Source of the DNA: Arthrobacter_M sp030063245
GTDB taxonomy: Bacteria > Actinomycetota > Actinomycetes > Actinomycetales > Micrococcaceae
Length of the DNA stretch: 64,000 nt
NCBI RefSeq assembly: GCF_051131705.1
Contig: NZ_CP180316.1
Location: 1,178,001 to 1,242,000 of the forward strand
Reading direction: 5' to 3'
Each line of letters begins with the position of its first letter. Position 1 is the first letter of the stretch. Made by a program: the position numbers and the translations under genes. Positions 32,491-40,427 of the stretch are shown piece by piece. The notes under the pieces are model-generated. The model was not told the origin of the DNA, searched no databases, and worked only from the letters and a program-made list of their open reading frames with translations.

Positions 32491-33567
32491 TCAGAACAGC
32501 GTGGGCTCCGCTGCTGCCGGGGAATCCTTCCGCCCGAACCGCACAGTCTTATCTTCCGGTAGACTGCCGGCCGGATAGCGTGACTCCTCGGTCCGGGCGT
32601 CGTGGATGAAACCATCTGTACCGGTAAAGCCGTGACGGGCCTTGAAATAGTTGATCCTGCCCGCCAGCCACTGCCGATAGTCTTTCTGTGCGTAGGGGCC
32701 GGTTGAATAGAGCCGGCGGTACCGTCCCACCAGCGCAGGGTGTTCCCTGGCCAGCCACTGCATGAACCACTCCCGTGTTCCGGGGCGCAGATACAACGCC
32801 CCGGCGCTGACCCCCGTGGCGCCCGCCGTGGCCAGTGCGCCGAACAGCGCGTCCAGGGCCTGAGCTGAATCGGTAAGCCACGGGATGATCGGCATCGCCA
32901 TCACGCCGCATGGCAGCCCGGCCTCGCGCAGTCTGCTGATCAGGGCCAGCCGTGCCCGCGGGGACGGCGTGCCAGGCTCCAGCGTGTGTGCCAATGCCTC
33001 ATCCGTGAGGGCCAGCGAAATCCCCATCCCGATAGAGACCTGCTGCCCCGCAGCCTTGAGCAAAGGGATGTCGCGTCCCAGCAAGGTGCCCTTGGTGAGG
33101 ATGGAAAACGGCGTCCCGGAATCGGTCAGTGCGTTGATGATTTCGGGCATCAGTTTGTACCTGCCCTCGGCGCGCTGGTATGGATCCGTGTTGGTGCCCA
33201 GCGCTACATGCTGGCGGCACCAGGTGGATTTTGCCAGTTCCTTGCGCAATATCTCACCGGCGTTGATTTTCACGACCACTTGACTGTCAAAATCCATACC
33301 CGCATCAAAGTCAAGATAGGTATGGCTTTTCCGCGCGAAACAATACACACACGCGTGCGAGCATCCACGGTAGGGGTTCACCGTCCAGCTGAACGGCATT
33401 TTGGAGCCGGCGGCAACTTTGTTGAGCACGGATTTGGATACCACTTCGTGGAAGGTAATGCCGGCAAAATCCGGAGTGGATACGGTCCGGACCAGGCCCG
33501 CCAACGGCAGCAATGCCGGGACGGCCGCTGCCTTTTCCGGTGCCAACTCCTGGGTTTCCCAACGCAT
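32491..33567 (-). CDS. Rv2578c-family radical SAM protein
   Basis: A 358-aa radical SAM enzyme of the Rv2578c/SPL-like group. The cluster motif CxxxCxxC is seen in YRGCSHACVYCFARKSH (about residue 70). Other family features are ALGTNTDPYQRAEGRYKL, FSILTKGTLLGRDIPLL and MAMPIIPWLTDS. It resembles spore photoproduct lyase, but the reaction is unknown. ATG 33567. Transcribed leftward toward pta but 178 bp apart. Divergent from the AMP-ligase gene. Confidence 0.92.
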   Translation of the reverse strand: MRWETQELAPEKAAAVPALLPLAGLVRTVSTPDFAGITFHEVVSKSVLNKVAAGSKMPFSWTVNPYRGCSHACVYCFARKSHTYLDFDAGMDFDSQVVVKINAGEILRKELAKSTWCRQHVALGTNTDPYQRAEGRYKLMPEIINALTDSGTPFSILTKGTLLGRDIPLLKAAGQQVSIGMGISLALTDEALAHTLEPGTPSPRARLALISRLREAGLPCGVMAMPIIPWLTDSAQALDALFGALATAGATGVSAGALYLRPGTREWFMQWLAREHPALVGRYRRLYSTGPYAQKDYRQWLAGRINYFKARHGFTGTDGFIHDARTEESRYPAGSLPEDKTVRFGRKDSPAAAEPTLF

Positions 33568-33744
33568 GCCTCCAGTCGAACATACTTTCGACCCAAGTGC
33601 AAGGGTCGTCCCGCTGCTCTGTGCCCGGAGCGCCGCGGGGGTGCTGCCCTCCCGGGGGCTGGACAGCTAGGTTAGCGTGAGAACATGCAGCGACGCGGTT
33701 CCTACCCGGCGTCGCCGTCGCCCCGTCGAGCAAAGGAGCCCGCG

Positions 33745-35253
33745 ATGTCCAATCTGGCCACCATTTTGACCAAGTCCGCACAGTCCAATCCAGCAGGTAT
33801 TGCGGTCAAGATGGACGACGTCGAGATCAGCTATGCGGCGATGGACGCGTTGAGCAGGAAGGTAGCCGGCCTGCTTCAGGACCGCGGTCTGGCACCGGGC
33901 GACAGAGTTGCGTTGATCAGCCCGAACCTGCCGCTGATGCCCTCGATCTACTACGGCATTTTGCGGTTCGGCGCCATCGTGGTCCCGTTGAATCCGCTGC
34001 TGAAGTCCAGGGAGGTTCAGTACCATCTGACCGATTCCGGAGCCAAGATCGCCTTCGCCTGGGACGGCGTCCTCGGTGAGGTGGGCCCCGGGGCGGAGGC
34101 TGCCGGGGCGGACGTGATTTTGATCAATGCCGACCTGATGGGCCTTCTGGGAGCGGTCGAATCCGTGGATGAAACGGCCGCAGCGGCACCTGATGACACC
34201 GCCGTCATCCTTTACACCTCCGGCACCACGGGCCGGCCAAAGGGAGCCGAGCTCACGCACGAGAACCTGCGCAGCAACGCCGAATGTTCCACCGGCCTGT
34301 TCGGCGCGCAGATCAACGACGTGATATTCGGCGGCCTGCCGTTCTTCCACGTCTTCGGCCAGACCTGCGCACTGAACTCAGCGGTCATGACCGGCTGCAT
34401 GGTGACCATCCTGCCAAAATTCGATCCTGTCAAGGCCCTGGAAATCATCCAACGGGACAAGGTCACCATCTTCGAGGGCGTTCCCACCATGTACATCGCG
34501 TTGCTGCGCGCCCGCGCAGCCGAGGGCAACCGGGACAGGTTTGACGTCTCCAGCCTGCGCGTGGCAGCGTCCGGCGGATCCGCGCTTCCGTTGGAGGTGC
34601 TGCACGAATTTGAGCGGACCTTCGCCGCCACGTTGCTGGAGGGCTACGGCCTTTCCGAGACGTCGCCGGTGGTGTGCTTCAACCAGCTGGACGGGATCCG
34701 GAAGCCCGGTTCGATCGGCACGGCGGTCCGCGGAGCCCAGCTGCGGGTGGTCGACGAGGACGGACACGACGTCGATGCCGGGACCGTGGGAGAACTCGCC
34801 GTCGCCGGCGCTTACGTCATGAAGGGCTATTGGAACAACCCGGAGGCCACCGCGGCCGCCATCCCGGACGGTTGGTTCCGCACCGGAGATCTGGCCCGGA
34901 TGGACGAGGACAAGGTGTTCTACATCGTGGACCGGAAGAAGGACATGATCTTGCGCGGCGGGTACAACGTCTACCCCCGTGAGGTCGAGGAGGTGCTGTA
35001 CGAACATCCCGCGGTGGCGGAGGCCGCCGTCGTCGGGCGCCCCGATGACGTCCACGGTGAGGAGATCATCGCCGTCGTCGCTCTGAAGGAGAACGCAGAG
35101 GGGGCCGAGGATCCGGAACACCTGGCGGCTCAGATCCAAGATTTCGTCAAGGACAGGATCGCGGCCTACAAATACCCGCGGAAAGTCCTCATTGTGGATG
35201 CCCTGCCGAAGGGCCCGACCGGCAAGATCCTAAAACGCGAAATCAAGGCCTGA
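33745..35253 (+). CDS. AMP-forming long-chain fatty acid-CoA ligase-type enzyme
   Basis: A 502-aa ANL-superfamily adenylating enzyme. The P-loop-like motif is ILYTSGTTGRPKGAELTH (about 155-172), A5-type motif EGYGLSETSPV, hinge region WFRTGDLARMDEDKVFYIVDR, and catalytic lysine in LPKGPTGKILKREI near the C-terminus. Family members activate fatty or aryl acids to acyl-CoA. ATG 33745 is preceded by AAAGGAG; the 20 extra residues from ATG 33685 are unconserved. It may supply acyl-CoA related to the downstream catabolic operon, but lies on the far side of the TetR gene. Confidence 0.93.
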   Translation: MSNLATILTKSAQSNPAGIAVKMDDVEISYAAMDALSRKVAGLLQDRGLAPGDRVALISPNLPLMPSIYYGILRFGAIVVPLNPLLKSREVQYHLTDSGAKIAFAWDGVLGEVGPGAEAAGADVILINADLMGLLGAVESVDETAAAAPDDTAVILYTSGTTGRPKGAELTHENLRSNAECSTGLFGAQINDVIFGGLPFFHVFGQTCALNSAVMTGCMVTILPKFDPVKALEIIQRDKVTIFEGVPTMYIALLRARAAEGNRDRFDVSSLRVAASGGSALPLEVLHEFERTFAATLLEGYGLSETSPVVCFNQLDGIRKPGSIGTAVRGAQLRVVDEDGHDVDAGTVGELAVAGAYVMKGYWNNPEATAAAIPDGWFRTGDLARMDEDKVFYIVDRKKDMILRGGYNVYPREVEEVLYEHPAVAEAAVVGRPDDVHGEEIIAVVALKENAEGAEDPEHLAAQIQDFVKDRIAAYKYPRKVLIVDALPKGPTGKILKREIKA

Positions 35254-35265
35254 GCCCGCGGCGGA

Positions 35266-35901
35266 TCACCGCGAGGTGAAGCCCGGTTCGGTGAGGTTCT
35301 GCACCCGCAGCGGCCTGCCGCGCAGGGCCACTTCAGCGAATTGCCAGAGTATGGCGCCGGTGGGAGCGTGTACCACCATGTCGTGCCGCAGCGGCAGCTG
35401 CAGCAGGCTGCCGCTGCCTCGGACAGATTTCCAACGTGGCACGCCCGGGGCGGTCAGGGCGGCCAACGGCAGGGGGTGCAGCGAGGCTACCTCCGCAGGG
35501 CTCCGGCGCGGCCGCTGAGGACCCTCCAGCACGACAACGACGGGAGTGATGACAATGCCCCGGCTGGCGTAGAAATCATCCAGCAGGCCGACCACGTGGG
35601 CCGCCGCAGCATTCAATCCGGTTTCCTCGGCCAGTTCGCGCAGACCCGTTTCGACGATGTCCTCTCCCGGGTCCATCCGTCCGCCGGGCAGCGCCCACTG
35701 GCCGGCGTTCGAGCCACGCGGTACGCGTTTAATCATCAGAAAATGCGGTGCGCCGGAGATCTCGTAGATGGCGATGGTGACGGCTGCCCGGGGAACATCC
35801 GGCTGATTCGTGACCGCATTACGGGTCCAACCGCTGAGCCTGGCGCGGAGCGAGGCGCGGAGCTCTTCGAAAGCGCTCTCTGCCGGCTTGTCAGTGATCA
35901 C
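35266..35901 (-). CDS. Nudix hydrolase (CoA-pyrophosphatase-like)
   Basis: A 211-aa Nudix protein. The box GGRMDPGEDIVETGLRELAEETGL is complete (positions about 70-93). The N-terminus (FEELRASLRARLSGW) and length resemble CoA/NADH pyrophosphatases (YeaB/NudL type), but no UPF0035 motif is certain. GTG start 6 bp after the stop of the tetR gene, with no clear RBS, so translation is probably coupled to tetR. Convergent with the AMP-ligase (12-bp spacer). Confidence 0.85.
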   Translation of the reverse strand: MITDKPAESAFEELRASLRARLSGWTRNAVTNQPDVPRAAVTIAIYEISGAPHFLMIKRVPRGSNAGQWALPGGRMDPGEDIVETGLRELAEETGLNAAAAHVVGLLDDFYASRGIVITPVVVVLEGPQRPRRSPAEVASLHPLPLAALTAPGVPRWKSVRGSGSLLQLPLRHDMVVHAPTGAILWQFAEVALRGRPLRVQNLTEPGFTSR

Positions 35902-35907
35902 GGCCGT

Positions 35908-36525
35908 TCAGACGGGGCTCGGAGTCAGTGCCAGTTCTTTGTCCACGATGGACACCAGCATGCTCCGCATGACATCGACGCTCATGCCCGGGGCTCCGGT
36001 AAGGATTTTGATGGCGGCCCCGTCCGTGGCGGAGGTCAGCAGCCGGGCGAAAACCACCGGATCCACGTCGCGGAAAATGCCCTGGCGTTGACCCCGCCGG
36101 ACGATGCTGACAACGGCATCCATCCAGCGAGCATAAAAGTCGTTGTGCACCGGTCTCAGGTCAAGGTTCAGGCATGTTTCAGACCAGAATTGAAGCCAGA
36201 TCGACCATTCGTTGCGGATCTGCACGCCCGATGGAAGCTGCATTTCGATCAGGGCGAGCAGGCGCTTACGGGCGTTGGCTATCTGGCGGAGGATGCTCCC
36301 TTGCCGTTCGAAGGCCTGGTCAACGCAATAGCGCAACGCTTCGCGCAGCACATCATCCTTGCCTGGAAAGTAATAGTGGATGGTACCCGTGCTGGTGCCG
36401 CATATCCGTGCAACGTCCTGGACCCGGACGTGATGATACCCGCGTTCGGCTATCAGCTGCCACGCGGCTTCCAGGATGGCCGTGCGCCGGTCCTGACTTC
36501 CACGGGATTCAGGGGCTTCGTTCAT
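35908..36525 (-). CDS. TetR/AcrR-family transcriptional regulator
   Basis: A 205-aa repressor. HTH at about residues 15-60: AILEAAWQLIAERGYHHVRVQDVARICGTSTGTIHYYF followed by GKDDVLREAL. The C-terminal ligand domain resembles regulators of the AcrR type with a C-terminal TetR_C segment; the ligand is unknown but likely an acyl-CoA or the operon substrate. ATG 36525 has AAGGA upstream; an ATG 7 codons earlier is less likely. Divergent from the ABC/CoA operon; two matching palindromes lie in the 394-bp spacer. Probably co-transcribed with the Nudix gene. Confidence 0.92.
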   Translation of the reverse strand: MNEAPESRGSQDRRTAILEAAWQLIAERGYHHVRVQDVARICGTSTGTIHYYFPGKDDVLREALRYCVDQAFERQGSILRQIANARKRLLALIEMQLPSGVQIRNEWSIWLQFWSETCLNLDLRPVHNDFYARWMDAVVSIVRRGQRQGIFRDVDPVVFARLLTSATDGAAIKILTGAPGMSVDVMRSMLVSIVDKELALTPSPV

Positions 36526-36651
36526 CGCGGTTCCTTCGGTGTTCATCGTCAGTCTTCATCGTCCGTCTTCAAATTCAGCGTTCGTCTCCAGTGTTCATCT
36601 TCTGCGATCACGGAGGTTCGGTGAGCGCGAAGAGCAAAACCGGGTTCCTAA

Positions 36652-36657
36652 ACTATA
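36652..36657 (-). promoter_or_regulatory. -10 element of the tetR promoter
   Basis: TATAGT on the minus strand differs from TATAAT by one base. Operator 1 begins 11 bp upstream and covers the -35 position, consistent with autorepression. Confidence 0.55.
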
Positions 36658-36668
36658 GCGTTCTCGTC

Positions 36669-36686
36669 TGATTGACGCATCAGTCA
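36669..36686. promoter_or_regulatory. TetR operator 1
   Basis: TGATTGACGCATCAGTCA is an 18-bp imperfect palindrome matching operator 2 at 15 of 18 positions. Shared consensus TGAYYGACGCRTCAGTCA. It overlaps the tetR promoter. Confidence 0.75.
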
Positions 36687-36813
36687 GAACTTGAAGGATT
36701 TTTCCCGTTTGCTATCCGCGTGCTGCTTATGGTCGTTGTTTCATCTGACACCAATTATGACCCCCCCAATCCCGCTTGACTGGGTGAATTTCTGGACAAC
36801 CAGCGTTTCGTGC

Positions 36814-36843
36814 TTGACAGGGTGTGACGTCAGGCACAAAGCT
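36814..36843 (+). promoter_or_regulatory. Promoter of the ABC/CoA operon
   Basis: A consensus -35 TTGACA (36814-36819) is followed after 18 bp by AAAGCT (36838-36843), a poor -10; TAGGGT at 36843 is an alternative with long spacing. A weak -10 would suit an induced promoter. Operator 2 starts 7 bp downstream. Confidence 0.5.
36823..36838. promoter_or_regulatory. CRP/GlxR-like site
   Basis: TGTGACGTCAGGCACA matches TGTGA-N6-TCACA with a single mismatch. It lies between the -35 and -10 of the operon promoter, so a cAMP-dependent regulator could modulate it, more likely as a repressor at this position. Confidence 0.45.
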
Positions 36844-36850
36844 AGGGTCA

Positions 36851-36868
36851 TGACCGACGCGTCAGTCA
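36851..36868. promoter_or_regulatory. TetR operator 2
   Basis: TGACCGACGCGTCAGTCA: an 18-bp near-perfect palindrome (one mismatched pair) placed just downstream of the operon promoter, 52 bp before the first ATG. Similarity to operator 1 across 165 bp makes chance unlikely. Confidence 0.8.
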
Positions 36869-36919
36869 GACGCTTTAGTTTCCGGAATTCTTCCTTCACC
36901 GCCGCAGGAGGCGCAGCCA

Positions 36920-38488
36920 ATGACCGTCCACCGTCGTCCCAGGAGTCTTCGAACACTAACCGCCATGGCTCTGGCGGCCTCGCTGATGGGGCTTGCCGGC
37001 TGTTCCTCGGCTGGCACCCCCGCTGCGGATGCCGGTGCAGCATCCAGCCCGAGGGCCGGGGGCACCCTTCGAGTGGGGATAGTCGGAGGATCGGCGAAGG
37101 ACAGCCTGGATGCGCACTCGCCTGTTACGCACCCGGACGAGGCACGGGCCATTCAGCTGTATGACACACTCGCCAGTTACGACGTCGACCACAAAATCCA
37201 GATGTCGCTGGCCGACAAGATCACGCCGTCGGCCGATGCGAAGACCTGGACCGTCCACCTGCGCGATGGCCTGAAATTCAGTAACGGGAAGCCGATTACG
37301 GCCGACGACGTCATCTTCACCTTCCAGCGCATCACGGATCCCAAGAATCCCATGGCGGGCGCAACGGCCCTGTCCGGGCTGGAGCGGGACGCCATGAAGG
37401 CACCCGACCCGCAGACCATCGTCTTTCCCTTCGCCACCGCGTTCGCGACCTTTCCCGACATTGTGACGCAATACAACGCCGGCATCGTTCCGGTCGGATA
37501 CGACCCAAAGAATCCGGTCAGTTCCGGCCCGTTCATGACCGAAAGTTTTACGCCGGGCCAGCAGAGCACGTTCGTGAAGAACCCGCATTACTGGCGTGCC
37601 GGGCAGCCCTATCTGGACAAGGTCACCATCATCGACTTCCCCGACGACACGGCCCGGGTCAACGCACTGCTTGGCGGCCAGGTGGACGCCATTGACCAGC
37701 TGCCGCTGGGCCAAGTCAACGTCGTCAAGGCCAACCCGCAGCTAAAGGTGCTGGAATCGGCCACCGGTTCCTGGCTGCCCTTCACGATGCGCGTGGACCA
37801 GGCGCCCTTCAATGATCCGAAGGTCCGCGAGGCGTTCCGGCTCATCGTAGACCGCCAGCAGATGGTCGAGCAGGTCCTGGGCGGCCACGGCACCGTCGGC
37901 AACGACATGTACGCACCCTTCGACGCGTGCTTCCCCCAGGACGTGCCGCAGCGCAATCAGGACATCGCCAAGGCTAAAGAGCTGCTGGCCGAGGCCGGTA
38001 AATCCAACCTCAGCGTCGACCTGGTGACTTCCGCCGCCGCTGCCGGACTTGTCGAGGCGGCACAGGTCTTCGCCCAGCAGGCCAAGGCGGCCGGTGTAAC
38101 CATCAACGTCAAAAAGGTCGATCCCGGCGAATTTTACGGCGACCAGTACCTGAAGTGGACTTTCTCCCAGGACTTCTGGTTTACCCGGGACTACCTGCCC
38201 CAGACCGCAGCCTCCGGCTTCAGCACCTCCCCCTACAACGAGACACACTGGGATGATAAGCAGTGGACCGACCTGGTCAACCAGGCCAACGCCACGACGG
38301 ACCAGGCCACCCGCTGCGGGCTCATCCAGAAAGCCGAGCAGATTGAGTTCGACCGCGGCGGCTACATCATCTGGGGCTTCCCGAACAGCGTCGACGCCTA
38401 TTCCTCGACCGTCAGCGGGTTCACCCCGGACAAGAGCGGCATTCCGCTGACGTCCTTCACCTTCCGCAACGTCTGGTTGAATAAGTGA
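36920..38488 (+). CDS. ABC transporter substrate-binding lipoprotein (family 5)
   Basis: A 522-aa extracytoplasmic solute-binding protein (SBP_bac_5, peptide/nickel class). Lipoprotein signal with lipobox LAGC (Cys about residue 28). Core signatures: TWTVHLRDGLKFSNGKPITADDVIFTFQRI and NPVSSGPFMTE. The family binds peptides, opines, sugars, nickel or various hydrophobic acids; linkage with CoA-acid enzymes suggests a carboxylic compound or conjugate. ATG with GGAGG upstream. First gene of a run in which each start overlaps the previous stop. Overlaps the permease GTG by 4 bp. Confidence 0.95.
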   Translation: MTVHRRPRSLRTLTAMALAASLMGLAGCSSAGTPAADAGAASSPRAGGTLRVGIVGGSAKDSLDAHSPVTHPDEARAIQLYDTLASYDVDHKIQMSLADKITPSADAKTWTVHLRDGLKFSNGKPITADDVIFTFQRITDPKNPMAGATALSGLERDAMKAPDPQTIVFPFATAFATFPDIVTQYNAGIVPVGYDPKNPVSSGPFMTESFTPGQQSTFVKNPHYWRAGQPYLDKVTIIDFPDDTARVNALLGGQVDAIDQLPLGQVNVVKANPQLKVLESATGSWLPFTMRVDQAPFNDPKVREAFRLIVDRQQMVEQVLGGHGTVGNDMYAPFDACFPQDVPQRNQDIAKAKELLAEAGKSNLSVDLVTSAAAAGLVEAAQVFAQQAKAAGVTINVKKVDPGEFYGDQYLKWTFSQDFWFTRDYLPQTAASGFSTSPYNETHWDDKQWTDLVNQANATTDQATRCGLIQKAEQIEFDRGGYIIWGFPNSVDAYSSTVSGFTPDKSGIPLTSFTFRNVWLNK

Positions 38489-39531
38489 CGCTTTCAAAAA
38501 TGGTGGCCCAGACCAAAACGACGGCCGAGACAGCTTCGTCCGGCCGGCCAACAACGGAAAACCGGAAACGAATCGGGGGGATGCGACGGCTGCTGCTGCG
38601 GCGGTCCATGTTCGGCCTGTTCACTCTGTGGGTCGTTTCCCTTGTCGTCTTCCTCGCCACACAGGCACTTCCGGGGGACGCGGCCCAGGCCATCCTGGGC
38701 CGGGAGGCGACCCCGGAGCGGCTGGCCGCACTGCGGGCACAACTCCACCTCGGCGGCTCCCTTCCCGAGCAGTACATCAGCTGGCTGGGACACCTGGTCA
38801 CCTTCGATCTGGGCAATTCGCTGGCGGGCGGCAAGCCGGTGGTCCAGGTTATAGCGCCGATGCTCCTCAATTCAAGCGTGCTGATGCTTGGCTCTGCCGT
38901 CATCGCCATTCCGCTGGCCATCGTCATCGGAACCTGGAGCGCGCTGAAGAAGGACACCGTGGTGGACCATGTAACCGGCGTTGTCACCCTGGTCCTGGCC
39001 TCCCTGCCGGAATTCGTGGTCGGAGTGCTGCTGGTACTGCTGCTGGCCACTGGCTTCCTGCACCTTTTCCCGGCGGTCTTCGTCCTCATTCCAGGAGAGC
39101 AGGTCTGGAGCAACCCGGCGCAGCTGGTGCTGCCGGTGCTGACCCTGGTCCTCGCCGTATCCCCCTACATCATCCGGATCATGCGCGCCACCATGCTGGA
39201 GGTCCTGGAGAGCCAGTACGTTCAGCAGGCACGGCTGAAGGGCCTGCCGGAGCGGACCGTGATCTGGCGACACGCTATCCCCAACGCCATCGGCCCGGTC
39301 GCCCAGGTTGTTGCCCTGCAGCTGGCGTGGCTGATCGGCGGCGTGGTGATCGTGGAATATCTCTTCCGTTTCCCGGGTATCGGCTTCCAGCTGATCGACG
39401 CCGTAACCAACCGGGACCTGCCGGTGGTCCAGATCCTGGTTATGGCCATCGCCCTCTTCTACGTCGTCGTCAATCTCCTCGCCGACGTCGTGACGCTGGC
39501 TGCCAACCCGAAAGTAAGGACGGCCCAATGA
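38485..39531 (+). CDS. ABC transporter permease (DppB-like)
   Basis: A 348-aa inner-membrane permease. A polar ~35-residue N-terminus precedes RRSMFGLFTLWVVSLVVFLATQALPGD (TM1). The EAA loop is QARLKGLPERTVIWRHAIPNAIGP (about 250), which contacts the ATPase. Six helices in the DppB/OppB pattern. GTG at 38485 overlaps the preceding stop (GTGA) and its own stop overlaps the next ATG. Confidence 0.95.
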   Translation: MTLSKMVAQTKTTAETASSGRPTTENRKRIGGMRRLLLRRSMFGLFTLWVVSLVVFLATQALPGDAAQAILGREATPERLAALRAQLHLGGSLPEQYISWLGHLVTFDLGNSLAGGKPVVQVIAPMLLNSSVLMLGSAVIAIPLAIVIGTWSALKKDTVVDHVTGVVTLVLASLPEFVVGVLLVLLLATGFLHLFPAVFVLIPGEQVWSNPAQLVLPVLTLVLAVSPYIIRIMRATMLEVLESQYVQQARLKGLPERTVIWRHAIPNAIGPVAQVVALQLAWLIGGVVIVEYLFRFPGIGFQLIDAVTNRDLPVVQILVMAIALFYVVVNLLADVVTLAANPKVRTAQ

Positions 39532-40427
39532 GCAACGGCACGGCCACTGAGGCCATCACCAAAACCGGTGCCGCGGCCAAGGTCCAACGCAAACCGGGGC
39601 TGTTGCGTCGGTCCCTGAAGTCCAGGCGCACGGTCATCGGCCTGGCCCTGACCATCCTCGTCCTCGCGCTGGCGTTCCTGGGACCCTACATGGCGCCACA
39701 TTCACCCACCGAGTTCGTTGCCGCACCATTCTCCCCGGCCGGCACCGGAGGGCCTTTCGGGACCGACAACCTTGGCCGGGATGTGCTGTCCCGGTTCCTG
39801 GCCGGCGGCCAGACATTGATGATTCTGGCCGTGGTGGCCACCGCCCTGGGCGTCGGGCTCGGCGCCCTGGTGGGTGTGCTCGCGGCGTACCGCCGCGGCT
39901 GGCTGGACGAAGCACTGATGCGCACCGGCGATGTGGCCCTGGCGTTTCCACAGATCGTGCTTGCCCTGCTCTTCCTGTCCATCATCGGCCCGCAGCTGTG
40001 GCTGCTGGTGCTCATGGTCGGACTCGGCCACCTGCCGCGCGTGGCAAGGGTCGTGCGCGGGGCGGCACTGTCCGTCGTCGAACGCGATTTCGTCAAGGCC
40101 GCGGAATCAGTGGGGATCCCGCGCTGGCGGATCATGGTCGGGGAGATTGTGCCCAACATCAGCAGCACCCTGGCGGTGGAATTCGGCCTGCGGCTGACCT
40201 ACTCGATCGGGCTGGTGGCCGGGCTGAGCTTCCTGGGTCTGGGCCTGCAGCCGCCCACGCCGGACTGGGGCCTGATGATCAATGAAAACCGTATAGCGCT
40301 GACCATCTCGCCGTGGTCGGTGGCGCTGCCCGTCATCGCCATCGCCCTGCTGACCGTCGGCACCAACCTGGTGACGGACGGCCTGGCGAAAGCCGCCATC
40401 GGCAGCGACCAAGGAGTCAAAGAATGA
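39528..40427 (+). CDS. ABC transporter permease (DppC-like)
   Basis: A 299-aa permease with N-terminal OppC-type segment (LKSRRTVIGLALTILVLALAFLGPYMAPHSPTEF), FGTDNLGRDVLSRFLAGG, and EAA loop KAAESVGIPRWRIMVGEIVPN. Pairs with the DppB-like permease to form the channel. ATG 39528 overlaps the upstream stop; the longer frame open upstream to 38628 is a shadow of the first permease. Confidence 0.95.
   Translation: MSNGTATEAITKTGAAAKVQRKPGLLRRSLKSRRTVIGLALTILVLALAFLGPYMAPHSPTEFVAAPFSPAGTGGPFGTDNLGRDVLSRFLAGGQTLMILAVVATALGVGLGALVGVLAAYRRGWLDEALMRTGDVALAFPQIVLALLFLSIIGPQLWLLVLMVGLGHLPRVARVVRGAALSVVERDFVKAAESVGIPRWRIMVGEIVPNISSTLAVEFGLRLTYSIGLVAGLSFLGLGLQPPTPDWGLMINENRIALTISPWSVALPVIAIALLTVGTNLVTDGLAKAAIGSDQGVKE

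Larger units (their letters stand above)
36526..36919. other. Divergent control region of tetR and the ABC/CoA operon
   Basis: 394 bp without a gene. From left: degenerate GTTCATCGTC/GTCTTCATC-type repeats next to tetR (36526-36600), a minus-strand -10 TATAGT (36652-36657), operator 1 (36669-36686), a plus-strand -35 TTGACA (36814-36819), a CRP/GlxR-like site (36823-36838), operator 2 (36851-36868), and GGAGG before the ATG at 36920. Confidence 0.7.

Noticed and set aside
38628..39527. Extension of the second permease frame by 300 codons
   Set aside because: It is the shadow frame of the first permease; the ATG at 39528 overlaps the previous stop.
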